Shown: positions 31,834 to 41,461, counted from the stretch's first letter. The stretch is DNA of 64,000 bases from an uncultured Pseudomonadota bacterium (GCA_903900265.1 CAIUMM010000206.1:1-64000), one strand, 5' to 3'. Numbers and translations: made by a program. The notes: generated by a model from the letters alone, not told the origin.

Positions 31834-33636
31834 ATGATCTTAGGGAAACTGTTGGAGACGATCAGTGACGATATTTTTGTGCCTCCCCGATCCCGTGCAG
31901 ATATGGGAGCCGGGATGCAACGCATACGCTCAGCCGAACAGCGCGTGTCGAGGATGAGCTCCTCTGACCCTGAGTACCTTCCGGCGCTGCTTGATCTCGC
32001 GCGTGCGTTGCTGTTTCACTTCCCCGTGCGGGCAGTCGCGGTCGCTTTGGAGGCTGCGGCGCTGGCTTCGGCACAGAAGGATGCCGATGGCTACTTTGAC
32101 GCCATGCACGTGCAGGCCTCCGGGAGTCTGGCTTTGTCGGATCTCGACGGGGCAGACGCGGCCATTGAGAAGGCCCAAGCGGCGGCTCTGGGGCCGGCGC
32201 AAGGTGCGCGTGTGCTCACGCTCCGTGCCACGCGTGTGCAGCGCGGCGGTGACCTCGCTCGCGGTTTGGCGTTGATCTTTGAGGCCATGCAGCTTTGGGA
32301 GCGCGTCGATGCTGCGTTGCTGTTTCGGTCGGCTGCCACCCACAACATCGCCGGCACGCTGTTCGCACAGTTAGGCGATTACCCGGGCGCGATCGAGCAA
32401 TTCCAACTCGCGCTCGATCGGGTCGACCACAACGTCGATGACGATATCTACGGCGTCGTGTCGAACAACCTCGGGCGTGCCCATCGGGAGCTACGCCAGT
32501 TTGAGCGTGCAGAAGAAGTCCTCGTGGCGGCGCTCGCGCGCTTTCCGGACGACGATGCGAGCCTTGGTCGCGCCATTCAGTTGGTCAACCTCGGCATGGT
32601 GCTGGTGGAGGCCGGACGCCCAGCCGAGGGCATCCGTCAGAGCGTGCTGGCGCAACAGCTTGGCGTGGCGGGCGGGTATCCGCGCGTCGTCGCGGCGGCG
32701 CATCACACCCTCGGCTTGGCTTTTCAGGCGGAGGGGGACCGTGCCGCGGCGAAGGTGGAGTTCGAAGCCGCGATGCGCATCCGCTCAGAGCTGGGCGAGC
32801 GCACCGACCTCGCCGAGACGCAGATCTGCTACGCCCAACTGTTGCGGGACCTGCAGGACCGTGCTGCGGCTGAGGCCTTGCTCCTCGGCTTGGTGGAAGG
32901 CGCGCAAGCCACCGCGCTGGTGCGTGCGCGGGTGGACGCGCTGCACCTCCTGTACCAGATCAACCGTGAGCGCGGCGATCTGGCGCAGGCCCTCGACTAC
33001 CACGTGGCCTACGCTGAGCAGAACCGCGTGTTGGTCAATGACGCCGCGACGATGCAGTACCAAGCTTTGCAAGCGCGCTATCGTCACGAGCAGCTGATGC
33101 GGGAGCGCGAGGCCGAGCGTGCCCGAGGCGCTGAGTTCGAGGTCCTCGCGCACACCGACCCGCTCACCGGCATTCCGAATCGCCGTTTTGCGGATGCGCA
33201 CATCGACACCGCGCTCGCCCACGCAGTTGCTACCGGGCGCTCGCTGAGCGTCTGCATCCTCGACATTGACTACTTCAAGCGGGTCAACGATCTCTACTCC
33301 CATGAGGCAGGCGACTCCGTGCTTCGCGCGGTGGGCCAGCTGCTCCAAAGCCAGCTTCGCGATGGCGATGTGGTAGCGCGCTACGGGGGCGAGGAGTTCG
33401 TGGTCGTGTTTTCCGGTGCATCGGGGCAGCAGGCCGAAGAAGCCACTGTTCGGCTGCTCTCTGCTGTGCGTCAGCACGATTGGAGTGGCAGGCACCCTGC
33501 GCTTTCGGTCACGATGAGCGCGGGCGTCGCCGATATTAGTAGCGGCTTTGATCGTGCTGCGTTGTTGGCGGCTGCGGACACCGCTCTCTACCGGGCGAAA
33601 GCCGCGGGGCGCGACCGCGTAGCGCGGAGCGGATGA
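31834..33636 (+). CDS. TPR-GGDEF diguanylate cyclase
   Basis: The 600-residue protein has no signal peptide, TPR repeats over about residues 45-400 (GTLFAQLGDYPGAIEQFQLA and NNLGRAHRELRQFERAEEVL), a short coiled coil, and a C-terminal GGDEF domain. The domain shows HTDPLTGIPNRRFADAHID, CILDIDYFKRVND and an intact active site ARYGGEEFVVV. The product-inhibition site RxxD is present as RDGD five residues upstream. It should make cyclic di-GMP from GTP in the cytoplasm under control of a TPR-bound ligand or protein. Its base use matches the A/T-richer patch beginning near 29544. Confidence 0.9.
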   Translation: MILGKLLETISDDIFVPPRSRADMGAGMQRIRSAEQRVSRMSSSDPEYLPALLDLARALLFHFPVRAVAVALEAAALASAQKDADGYFDAMHVQASGSLALSDLDGADAAIEKAQAAALGPAQGARVLTLRATRVQRGGDLARGLALIFEAMQLWERVDAALLFRSAATHNIAGTLFAQLGDYPGAIEQFQLALDRVDHNVDDDIYGVVSNNLGRAHRELRQFERAEEVLVAALARFPDDDASLGRAIQLVNLGMVLVEAGRPAEGIRQSVLAQQLGVAGGYPRVVAAAHHTLGLAFQAEGDRAAAKVEFEAAMRIRSELGERTDLAETQICYAQLLRDLQDRAAAEALLLGLVEGAQATALVRARVDALHLLYQINRERGDLAQALDYHVAYAEQNRVLVNDAATMQYQALQARYRHEQLMREREAERARGAEFEVLAHTDPLTGIPNRRFADAHIDTALAHAVATGRSLSVCILDIDYFKRVNDLYSHEAGDSVLRAVGQLLQSQLRDGDVVARYGGEEFVVVFSGASGQQAEEATVRLLSAVRQHDWSGRHPALSVTMSAGVADISSGFDRAALLAAADTALYRAKAAGRDRVARSG

Positions 33637-33670
33637 CGGCGGGTCACGCTGCGGGTGCGCGGGCCGGCAG

Positions 33671-34831
33671 ATGACTCAACCCGCCACGCCTCCTACGCGT
33701 CCCACGCCTCCCACGCTTCGGGACTTCGTGTTGTACTTCCTGAAGCTCGGCACGACGGGCTTCGGCGGCCCCATCGCGCTCGTCGGGTACATGCAGCGCG
33801 ACCTTGTCGAAGACCGCAAGTGGGTCAGCACCGAAGACTACAAGGAGGGGCTCGCCCTAGCCCAGCTTGCGCCGGGCCCTCTGGCCGCCCAGCTGGCGAT
33901 CTACCTGGGCTGGGTCAAGGCCGGCGTGCTTGGGGCCACGGTTGTCGGCATCGCCTTCGTGGTGCCGTCCTTCCTGATGGTGATGGCGCTGTCCGCGGCG
34001 TACCTGCGCTTCGGCGGTATCAGCTGGATGCAGGGAGCCTTCTACGGCATCGGGGCCGCGGTGATCGGCATCATCGCCCGCAGCGCCTGGAAGCTGGCGA
34101 AAGCGACGATGGGGAAGGCGAAGCTGCTGTGGGCGATCTTCGTGCTCTCGGCGCTCGTCACGGCGATCACCGAGACCGAGATGGTCTGGCTCTTTCTTCT
34201 GTGCGGGGTCGTCGGCGCCATAGCCGCTCGGCCCCCGTCGCCGAGGGTCGCCGCCATGGTGTTCCCGTGGCCGCTCCTGCTGACGGGTCTGCACGGTCCG
34301 GCGGACGGCTCGGTGCTGTGGAAGATCGCCTGGTACTTCGCCGAGGCCGGCGCCTTCGTGTTCGGCAGCGGCCTGGCCATCGTGCCTTTTTTGCACGGGG
34401 GCGTGGTCAACGAGTTCGGCTGGCTCACCGAGCGCCAATTCCTCGACGCCGTGGCGGTCGCGATGATCTCGCCCGGCCCAGTGGTGATCACGGTTGCGTT
34501 CATCGGCTACCTCGCGGCGGGGCCGATCGGCGGATGCGTCGCTGCCCTCGCGACCTTCTTGCCCTGCTACCTCTTGGTGGTTGGGCCGGCGCCGTACTTC
34601 CGTAAGTACGCCCATAACGTCGTCATCAAGGGCTTCGTGAACGGGGTGACCGCCGCCGCCTCGGGCGCCATCGCCGGCGCCGCGTTCGTGCTTGGCAGGC
34701 GCGCGATCATCGACCTTCCCACCGCCGCGATCGCGCTGGCCACGCTCGCGGCGATGACGTGGCTCAAGAAGGCTCCGGAGCCGATCCTGATCGTTGTCGC
34801 TGGCATCGTCGGTCTGCTGCTCTCACCGTGA
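33671..34831 (+). CDS. chrA: chromate transporter family protein
   Basis: The 386-residue inner-membrane protein has the two-fold CHR repeat. The first half contains LGTTGFGGPIALVGYMQRDL and LAQLAPGPLAAQLAIYLGW. The second has FVFGSGLAIVPFLHGGVV and AVAMISPGPVVITVAFIGYL. Two-domain members of this size export chromate or related anions by proton antiport; some have other anion substrates. It has an internal signature duplication and no ChrB partner here. Confidence 0.92.
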   Translation: MTQPATPPTRPTPPTLRDFVLYFLKLGTTGFGGPIALVGYMQRDLVEDRKWVSTEDYKEGLALAQLAPGPLAAQLAIYLGWVKAGVLGATVVGIAFVVPSFLMVMALSAAYLRFGGISWMQGAFYGIGAAVIGIIARSAWKLAKATMGKAKLLWAIFVLSALVTAITETEMVWLFLLCGVVGAIAARPPSPRVAAMVFPWPLLLTGLHGPADGSVLWKIAWYFAEAGAFVFGSGLAIVPFLHGGVVNEFGWLTERQFLDAVAVAMISPGPVVITVAFIGYLAAGPIGGCVAALATFLPCYLLVVGPAPYFRKYAHNVVIKGFVNGVTAAASGAIAGAAFVLGRRAIIDLPTAAIALATLAAMTWLKKAPEPILIVVAGIVGLLLSP

Positions 34832-34859
34832 CTGCATCGCCTTAGGTTAGGGAACCCCC

Positions 34860-35579
34860 GTGTCCATCCCCTCCGCCGACGACACCGCTATCCGCCGCGC
34901 CCGTCGCCTCCTCGAGCCGTTGGTGCGCTACCACCGGTTTACCGTGCAAGGCATCGAGCACATCCCGCGCGAAGGCCCTTGCCTCGTCGTCGTGCACCAC
35001 ACCTTAGCGACCTACGACGGCTTCCTGATCGGCGCGGCGATCTACGAACACACGGGGCGCATCCCGGTCGGGCTGGGAGACGACCGCATCTTCCAGCTTG
35101 GTCCGCTCGGCGATCTGGCCCGCGCCATCGGCATCGTCCCGGCTTCGCCTACCGCGGGTGAGGCCGCGCTTCGGGCGGGACAAGTGCTGTGCGTGGCGCC
35201 GGGTGGGATGTGGGAGGGGCTCCGCGGGCGTGACCAGCGCCGCCAGTCTCGCTGGGAGAACCGTCGCGGTTTTGCGCGGCTCGCGCTGCGCACCGGCGCG
35301 CCGATCGTGTGCGCGGCGTGCCCAGCCGGCGACGACATCTACACCGTCTACCCGAGCCGGATCACCGACGCCGTGTACCGGCGCTCGCACTGGCCGGTGC
35401 CGTTGCTGCGAGGGCGCGGACCGACGTTGATCCCAAGGGCGGTCAAGCTCACCGGCTACTACGCGCCGCCGATCGTGCCGCCGCTGTACGACCCGGCCAA
35501 CGAAGACGCGCAGATCGATGCGTTGAAGGCCGAGGCGGAGCGCAGCATGGCGGCGCTGCTGCAGCGGACCGACGCGTAG
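34860..35579 (+). CDS. PlsC-like acyltransferase
   Basis: The 239-residue protein belongs to the lysophospholipid/glycerol acyltransferase superfamily. The active-site block is CLVVVHHTLATYDGFLIG, with a His-His-x5-Asp variant of the usual HxxxxD. LCVAPGGMWEGLRGRDQRRQ corresponds to the acceptor-binding E-G-x-R motif, and PIVCAACPAGDDIYTVYP follows. The GTG start gives no signal peptide. The acyl acceptor is unknown; TMEM68/DGAT-like members esterify hydrophobic alcohols. Confidence 0.8.
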   Translation: MSIPSADDTAIRRARRLLEPLVRYHRFTVQGIEHIPREGPCLVVVHHTLATYDGFLIGAAIYEHTGRIPVGLGDDRIFQLGPLGDLARAIGIVPASPTAGEAALRAGQVLCVAPGGMWEGLRGRDQRRQSRWENRRGFARLALRTGAPIVCAACPAGDDIYTVYPSRITDAVYRRSHWPVPLLRGRGPTLIPRAVKLTGYYAPPIVPPLYDPANEDAQIDALKAEAERSMAALLQRTDA

Positions 35580-35580
35580 G

Positions 35581-35619
35581 TTGCGGTCGCGGCCCAGCGT
35601 TCGGGGCGCGACCGTGCAA
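35581..35619. terminator. bidirectional hairpin between convergent genes
   Basis: TTGC and GGTCGCG (35581-35591) pair with CGCGACC and GCAA (35607-35619), with a 2-base bulge. It lies exactly in the 47-base gap between the convergent acyltransferase and M13 peptidase genes. No strong T-run is present on either side. Confidence 0.45.
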
Positions 35620-35626
35620 TCTCAAA

Positions 35627-37702
35627 CTACCAGACTTCGCAGGCGTTTTTCGGGTGCATCGGGGCTCCCTCGGCGCAGCCGAAGGTCTGCGCGAACTCGG
35701 GGACGTTCGCCAGCGTTCCGTTGACGCGGAAGCGGTTCGGGCTGTGCGGATCGGAGAGCACGCGCATCTTCTCGTACTCGGGCGAAGACACCGCGCACCA
35801 GCTCTGCGCCATGGCGACGAAGAACAGCTGGTCGTCGTTCAAGCCCGGCATTCCGGCTTCGGGGACCGTGCCCCGCATCGCTTTGTAGGCGCGGTAGGAC
35901 AAGCGGGCGCCGCCGAGGTCCGCGATGTTCTCGCCGAGGGTCAGCTGCCCGTTGACGTTGAGGCCGGGCGCGACTTCGTAGCCGTTGTACTGGTTGACGA
36001 CGCAGGAGGTGCGCTCGTCGAAGCGGGCGCGTACGTCTTCGGGCCACCACGCCTTCATGCGGCCGAGGGCGTCAAACTTGGAGCCGTCGTCGTCGAAGCC
36101 GTGGGTGATCTCGTGGCCCATGACCATGCCGATGGCGCCGTAGTTCATCGCCGCGGGGAAGTCCTTGTTGAAGAACGGCGCCTGCAGGATGCCAGCGGGG
36201 AACACGATCTCATTGACCGTGGGGTTGTAGTAGGCGTTGACGGTAGGCGGCGACATCAGCCACTCGGTGCGGTCCGTGGGCTTGCCGATCTTCGCCATCT
36301 GGCGCGCGGACTCGTAGCGACGCGCCGCTGCGAGGTTGCCGACATAGGGGCTGGGTCCGCCAGCGGTGCTGGCGGTCACGGTGAGCGTGTCGTAGGTGCG
36401 CAGGGTGTCGGGGTACCCGATCTTGTTGAGGATCGCGTCGACCTTGCCGATCGCGGCGGTGCGCGTGGTGTCGTCCATCCATGACAGCGCCGGCAGGCCG
36501 GTGCGGAAGGCCTCTTCGATGCCCTTGATCATCTCCAGCGCCTTGGGCTTGCTCTCGCCCGAAAAGCGCTGGTCGACGTAGGCTTTGCCGAGCAGATCAC
36601 CCATCGCGCCGTCGGTGCTGCGCACGCAGCGCTTCCAGCGGTCTTCCGGCTGTTGCTGACCCTTGATCGCCTTGCCGTACAGCTCGAAGTCGGTGGCGAA
36701 GGTCGCGGCGTCGAGCGCTCCCGCGTAGGCGTGGATGCTCTGCCAGGTCAGGTAGGCGCGCAGGGTCTCGGGCTTGGCCTTCTTGACGACGTCCTGAAAG
36801 CCGGCGAGCGCGGTGGGCGTGCCGATGCTGAAGCGGTCCGCGCTGGCGATGCCAGAGCCTTCGAGCCAGGCGTCGAGCTTGAGCGCGGGCGCGTGCTTGA
36901 CGAGGCCTTTCTTATCGACGGGGTGGTAGACCTTCTCGGGATCGCCGAGGTCTGCGCGGGGCACGCTCACCTGCGCGAGGCCCTTCTCGAACGCGATGAC
37001 GTCTTTCGCGAGGCCGTCCGGCTTGGCGAGGCCAGCGCGGGTGAGCTGGGCGGTGATCGCGGCTTCGAGCGCCGCGAGCTGCTTGGCGCTGCCCTCGTCG
37101 GTCTTCAGGTAGTATTCGCGGTCGGGCAAGGACAAGCCGCCTTGCATCACGAAGAGGATCTGCACCGTCGGGTCAGTAAAGTCGGCGTCGATCTCGCCGC
37201 GCACCGGGACGTTCACGCCCGCGAGCCCAAGCTGACCGGAGACCTTCATGAAGCTCGCGACGTCCTTCACGCTGGCGATGGGCGCCAGCAGGTCTTTCAT
37301 CGGCGCGAGACCGGCGGCGTTGGCGCCCGCTTCGTCCATGCAGCTGCCGTAGTACGCGCCGATCTTCTGGGCGACCGGGTCGGTGCCGGGATCCTTGGCC
37401 GCGGCCTCGAGCACGGTGTGCAGCGTGTCGAGGTTGGAGTCGAAGATCTTGTTGAACGAGCGGCCATACGCCGGCTTGTCGGCGGGGAGCGGCGTGCTCT
37501 TGACCCAGCCCCCGCAGGCGTACTGGTAGAAGTCTTCGCAGGCGTTGGCGGTCGGATCCATCGCGGACTGCACGTCCAGCGCCCAGGCGGGCGTCGGTGC
37601 GGGCGGCGGGGGCTCGGGCGCGGGGATGGGCGCCGGTGCGACCTTGGGCGTACAAGCGATGGCGAGCAACGGGAGCATACGAAAGACAGAGAGTGTGCGC
37701 AT
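35627..37702 (-). CDS. M13 (neprilysin/PepO-like) metallopeptidase lipoprotein
   Basis: The 691-residue protein has a lipobox (MLPLLAIAC), a Pro/Ala linker, the M13 N-terminal domain (ANACEDFYQYACGGWVKSTP) and the C-terminal catalytic domain. That domain has NAYYNPTVNEIVFPAGIL, the zinc motif GHEITHGFDDDG, and the third ligand in GENIADLGGARLSY. It ends CEVW, the family C-x-x-W. It is full length and looks active. It cleaves small extracellular peptides. ATG at 37702 precedes a typical signal, while the upstream frame is not protein-like. Confidence 0.95.
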   Translation of the reverse strand: MRTLSVFRMLPLLAIACTPKVAPAPIPAPEPPPPAPTPAWALDVQSAMDPTANACEDFYQYACGGWVKSTPLPADKPAYGRSFNKIFDSNLDTLHTVLEAAAKDPGTDPVAQKIGAYYGSCMDEAGANAAGLAPMKDLLAPIASVKDVASFMKVSGQLGLAGVNVPVRGEIDADFTDPTVQILFVMQGGLSLPDREYYLKTDEGSAKQLAALEAAITAQLTRAGLAKPDGLAKDVIAFEKGLAQVSVPRADLGDPEKVYHPVDKKGLVKHAPALKLDAWLEGSGIASADRFSIGTPTALAGFQDVVKKAKPETLRAYLTWQSIHAYAGALDAATFATDFELYGKAIKGQQQPEDRWKRCVRSTDGAMGDLLGKAYVDQRFSGESKPKALEMIKGIEEAFRTGLPALSWMDDTTRTAAIGKVDAILNKIGYPDTLRTYDTLTVTASTAGGPSPYVGNLAAARRYESARQMAKIGKPTDRTEWLMSPPTVNAYYNPTVNEIVFPAGILQAPFFNKDFPAAMNYGAIGMVMGHEITHGFDDDGSKFDALGRMKAWWPEDVRARFDERTSCVVNQYNGYEVAPGLNVNGQLTLGENIADLGGARLSYRAYKAMRGTVPEAGMPGLNDDQLFFVAMAQSWCAVSSPEYEKMRVLSDPHSPNRFRVNGTLANVPEFAQTFGCAEGAPMHPKNACEVW

Positions 37703-37782
37703 GTTGGCGCGCTTATCGTGCTTCGAGCCCGATGCACGGGTCCGCTCTGGGGATTTTTCGGGGCGTGTGAAGGCCTTGTGCT

Positions 37783-38454
37783 TTAGGGCACATCGGCGCG
37801 GTGGGTCGCCCAGTAGGTGCCGAGGCTCGCCAGCGCGAGCCCCACGCTCGGAGGCGCGAGCGCCCAGCCGTCGAGGATGGGGTACAGCAGCGCGCCGACC
37901 ATGCCTCCGCTTAGGAAGCCCACAAACAGCACGCTGAGCAGCCCTACCCGCTGCCATGGGACGGGCTCGCCTCTCAGGCTTTGCCCGAAGAGGATGCCCA
38001 GATCGGTGGCGATGCCCGTCATGTGCGTGGTGCGCACCACCGCGCCGCTGTAGGACGTAGCCATCGCATTTTGCAGGCCAGCGGCCATCGCGACGAGGTT
38101 GTCCGCCCACAGATCCCCGCACGCCATGCGCCAGCCTGCAACGGCGAGGATCGCGGCCTCGACCGCCATCACCGCGCTGTAGCGCCGCCGCCGCGCTGAT
38201 AGCTCGGGCCTTCGAATCAGCGCGCCTGACAATACCGCTCCGCAGAAGAACCACACGACGATGCCCGCCGCGTGCACCACGCCGGTCCAATCCCCGGCGG
38301 CCATAGCGATTCCGACGCGCGTGACTTGCCCGGTGATGTGGGTGACCCCGTGCCGAAGCGCGCCGGTGAACCCGACCGCGTTCACGTACCCGGCGGTGAA
38401 CGCCAGCCCGCCGCCGCCGAGCAGGATCCAGGCGGGGGTGGGGGGATGGGGCAA
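37783..38454 (-). CDS. DUF1275 (YoaK-family) membrane protein
   Basis: The 223-residue protein has six predicted helices and the DUF1275 landmarks: LAFTAGYVNAVGFTG at the N-terminus, HITGQVTRVG, and AAGLQNAMATSYSGAVVRTT followed by HMTGIATDLGILFGQ. Function in the family is unknown. The divergent gap 38455-38564 to the aminopeptidase holds no clear promoter. Confidence 0.92.
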   Translation of the reverse strand: MPHPPTPAWILLGGGGLAFTAGYVNAVGFTGALRHGVTHITGQVTRVGIAMAAGDWTGVVHAAGIVVWFFCGAVLSGALIRRPELSARRRRYSAVMAVEAAILAVAGWRMACGDLWADNLVAMAAGLQNAMATSYSGAVVRTTHMTGIATDLGILFGQSLRGEPVPWQRVGLLSVLFVGFLSGGMVGALLYPILDGWALAPPSVGLALASLGTYWATHRADVP

Positions 38455-38564
38455 GGTTGGGGTGTCATAACATCGGTTGGCGACGGCCGTCCCCGGGCCG
38501 CGCCCCGGCCCCGCGCCCCGTCCCCGCGCCGCGATAGGAGGTCTGTCTATTCCGAGCCCTCGCC

Positions 38565-39872
38565 ATGACTGCTGCCGTGACCTCCCCGATCATCGACCGC
38601 TTCCGCGCCTTCCTCGACGCCTCGCCGACGTCCTTCCATGCCGCGCGCTTCGCCGCTCAGCTGCTCGAAGAGGTCGGCTACACCGCGTTGGACGAGACCT
38701 CGGCGCCGAGTCCGCTGGCCGCGGGAGAGCGCCGGTACGTGCTGCGCGCCGGCTCGCTGGTCGCGTTTCGCGTAGGCGGGATGAACCCGGCCTCGGCGGG
38801 CTTCCGCATCGTCGCCGGTCACACCGACTCGCCCAACCTCCGCATCAAGCCCCAGCCGCTGCGCTACGAGCACGGCTATCTGCGGCTCGGCGTTGAGCCC
38901 TACGGCGGCGTGCAGCAAGCCACTTGGGTGGATCGCGATCTCGGGATCGCCGGGCGCGTCGTGCTCCGCGACGGTCGCTCGCGCCGCGCGGGCCTTGTGG
39001 ACATCCGTCGCCCGCTCTGTCGCATTCCCACGCTGGCGATTCACCTGAACCGCAGCGTGAACGACGACGGCTTGAAGCTGAACGCGCAGAACCACCTCCC
39101 GGCGCTCTTTGCGCTCTCCGACGACAAGACCGCCGATCCCTTCCGCGCGCTGTTGGGCGAGGAGCTGGGCGTCTCGCCTAAGGACGTCCTGACCTGGGAT
39201 CTCGCGCTCTACGACCTGACACCCGCCGTGGTCTCCGGCTTGAACGGCGAGTTCTTGCACTCCGGTCGCCTCGACAACCTTGGCAGTTGTCACGCGGGTC
39301 TCGAAGCCCTGCTGGCCGCCAACGACGACGACGTGCCCGCCACCACCGCGGTGCTCGCGCTGTTCGACCATGAAGAGATCGGCTCCACCACCGAGCGCGG
39401 CGCCCAGTCCAGCTGGCTCGAACACGTGCTGGGCCGCATCGTCCGCGACGCCGCCGGGGACGACGCCGGCGGCTTGTCCCGCGCGCTCACCCAAACGTGG
39501 TTGGTCAGCTCCGACATGGCGCACGCCGTGCACCCTGCTTTCGGCGACAAGCACGACGGCGAGCACATGCCCAAGCTCAACGCCGGACCGGTGATCAAGC
39601 AGCACACCGCTTGGCGCTACGCCACCGAGGCCGACGGCGCGGCGCTGTTCCAGCAGCTGTGTGAAGACGCAGCGGTCCCGAGCCAGTGGTTCGTGAACCG
39701 CTCCGATCTCGCGTGCGGGTCGACGGTAGGGCCGTTGGTCGCAGCGCGGTTGGGCGTACGCGCGGTAGACGTCGGTAATCCCATGCTCTCGATGCACTCT
39801 GCGCGGGAGATGTGCGGCACACAGGACCAAGCGCGAATGGCCGCGGCGATGCGCGGGTTCTTCCGGGGATAG
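38565..39872 (+). CDS. apeB: M18 family aminopeptidase
   Basis: The 435-residue cytoplasmic di-zinc aminopeptidase shows all M18 landmarks: FRIVAGHTDSPNLRIKP with the first His ligand, VEPYGGVQQATWVDRDLGIA, HLNRSVNDDG, LDNLGSCHAGLEAL, LFDHEEIGSTTERGAQS with the acid pair, and SSDMAHAVHPAF with the last His. It removes acidic or neutral N-terminal residues from peptides. The next gene starts three bases after its stop, so both are on one transcript. Confidence 0.95.
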   Translation: MTAAVTSPIIDRFRAFLDASPTSFHAARFAAQLLEEVGYTALDETSAPSPLAAGERRYVLRAGSLVAFRVGGMNPASAGFRIVAGHTDSPNLRIKPQPLRYEHGYLRLGVEPYGGVQQATWVDRDLGIAGRVVLRDGRSRRAGLVDIRRPLCRIPTLAIHLNRSVNDDGLKLNAQNHLPALFALSDDKTADPFRALLGEELGVSPKDVLTWDLALYDLTPAVVSGLNGEFLHSGRLDNLGSCHAGLEALLAANDDDVPATTAVLALFDHEEIGSTTERGAQSSWLEHVLGRIVRDAAGDDAGGLSRALTQTWLVSSDMAHAVHPAFGDKHDGEHMPKLNAGPVIKQHTAWRYATEADGAALFQQLCEDAAVPSQWFVNRSDLACGSTVGPLVAARLGVRAVDVGNPMLSMHSAREMCGTQDQARMAAAMRGFFRG

Positions 39873-39875
39873 CCC

Positions 39876-41387
39876 TTGCGTGAGCTGCTGCAGGATGCGG
39901 TCGCCGCCTTGGGTGCAGGAGATTGCGCGACGGCGCTGCGTCACGCAGAGGCCGCGGTAGCGCAGGCGCCGGATGTGGCGGTGGCGTGGTTGGTGTTGGG
40001 CCGCGCGCGGCTCGCTGGGGGAGAGGTCACCGCGGCGGTTCCGGCCTTGCGCGAAGCGGCGCGGCTACAGCCGGACTCGGCGGAGGCGTGGGCGACGCTC
40101 GGCGCCGCTCTTCAGGCCTTGGGACAGGTAGAAGAGCCGTTTCGTTGCTACGAGACCGCGCTGCGGCTCGCTCCGACTTCGCCGGGGATCTTGGCGCGCG
40201 TCGGGACCTTTCTCCTCGAGCGTGGCGCGCTTGTCGACGCGGAGGCCTGCTTTCGGGCGGCCTGTTCCGACGGCCGTGCGGATGGGGCTCCCGGGCTGCT
40301 GCGGCTGCTGGAGATGCGCGGGGACGTAGAAGGCGCGGTCGCCCTGATCGATCGCTACCCGGGGCTGTTGGGCGTGAGCCCGGGGTTCACCATCAGCGCG
40401 ACGCGCGCGCTGGTGCGGAGCGGTCAGGCGGCGCGTGCGCTCGCCGCGCTGGATGCCTTGGATGCGTTGCCTGGTGCGCAGAACAAGCCGACGGTTGTCG
40501 CGGTTGAGCACGCTCGCGGGGATGTGCTGGACGCGATGGGCGAGCCCCTCGCGGCGTTTGACGCGCGCGGTCGGGCCCACGCCGCGCGGGGTTTGGTGTG
40601 GGACGTGGCGGCGCACACCGCGCGGGTCGACCTGCTGTGCCGCGACTGGACGCGCGCGCGGATGTCGCGAGACGCGCAGACCGCGCGTCGCGGATCCGAT
40701 CGTGGCTCCGACGCCGTGTTCATCGTGGGCATGCCGCGCTCGGGGACCACGCTGCTCGAGCAGATCCTCGCCAGTCACCCCGAGGTGCGCAGCTGTGGCG
40801 AGCTGGACGACCTGCCAGCGATCGCCCGGGACCTCCCCGATGACGCGTCTTCCGAGGTGTTGGACGCCGCCGCGGCGCGCTATTTGGGTCGGCTGCGGCG
40901 GGATGGGCGCGCGAGGTTCATCCTCGACAAGCTGCCCTCCAACGCACTGTACCTGCATACCGTCGCGCGCCTGTTGCCCGGGGCGCGGGTGATCGCGCTT
41001 TCCCGCGATGCGCTCGACACTTGCGTTTCCTGCTACTCCAAGGACTTTGCCGCGACGCTGGCGTGGACGACCGACTTGTACGCGCTTGGCCGCTACTATG
41101 CGGACCACGTGCGGGTGATGAACCACTGGCGTAACGAACTGTCGCTGCCGCTCTGCGACGTGCGCTACGAGTCGCTTGTCGGGGACTCCGAGACTGAGGT
41201 TCGGCGGGTGCTGGCGTTCCTTGGACTGCCGTATGATGCGTCTTGCTTGCGGTTTTTTGAGCGTGTCGAGCCTGCGCACACCGCTTCTTATGCGCAGGTG
41301 CGCCGGCCGATCAACCGGGATGCGATCGGGCGCGCCGCGGCGGTGTCAGACCGCCTCGGACAATTGCTGCTGGGTTTGAACGCCTAA
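39876..41387 (+). CDS. TPR-sulfotransferase
   Basis: The 503-residue protein has five to six TPR-like repeats (residues 1-230; for example AAVAQAPDVAVAWLVLGRA) and a C-terminal PAPS-dependent sulfotransferase domain. The 5'-phosphosulfate loop is FIVGMPRSGTTLLEQILASH, and the 3'-phosphate site is VIALSRDALDTCVSCYSKDF. The fusion is of the tyrosylprotein/TPR sulfotransferase type. The start is TTG at 39876, three bases after apeB. The substrate could be a protein or glycan. No PAPS-making gene is in the window. Confidence 0.9.
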   Translation: MRELLQDAVAALGAGDCATALRHAEAAVAQAPDVAVAWLVLGRARLAGGEVTAAVPALREAARLQPDSAEAWATLGAALQALGQVEEPFRCYETALRLAPTSPGILARVGTFLLERGALVDAEACFRAACSDGRADGAPGLLRLLEMRGDVEGAVALIDRYPGLLGVSPGFTISATRALVRSGQAARALAALDALDALPGAQNKPTVVAVEHARGDVLDAMGEPLAAFDARGRAHAARGLVWDVAAHTARVDLLCRDWTRARMSRDAQTARRGSDRGSDAVFIVGMPRSGTTLLEQILASHPEVRSCGELDDLPAIARDLPDDASSEVLDAAAARYLGRLRRDGRARFILDKLPSNALYLHTVARLLPGARVIALSRDALDTCVSCYSKDFAATLAWTTDLYALGRYYADHVRVMNHWRNELSLPLCDVRYESLVGDSETEVRRVLAFLGLPYDASCLRFFERVEPAHTASYAQVRRPINRDAIGRAAAVSDRLGQLLLGLNA

Positions 41388-41393
41388 AATAGG

Positions 41394-41453
41394 AGGTGTC
41401 AGGTTGTTACCATTACACATTCCGGAAAGTGTAATGGTAACAACCTGACACCT
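41394..41453. repeat. 60-base near-perfect palindrome, terminator or MITE-like
   Basis: Two perfect 25-base arms (41394-41418 and 41429-41453) flank ATTCCGGAAA, itself palindromic except for one A-A mismatch. On the + strand the hairpin is followed by TGTTTGTTTTT, so it would terminate the sulfotransferase gene. It also lies nine bases from the end of the convergent lipoprotein gene. It is strikingly A/T-rich against its surroundings, and its arms are longer than terminators need. That suggests an inserted REP- or MITE-like element. Confidence 0.85.
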
Positions 41454-41461
41454 GTTTGTTT

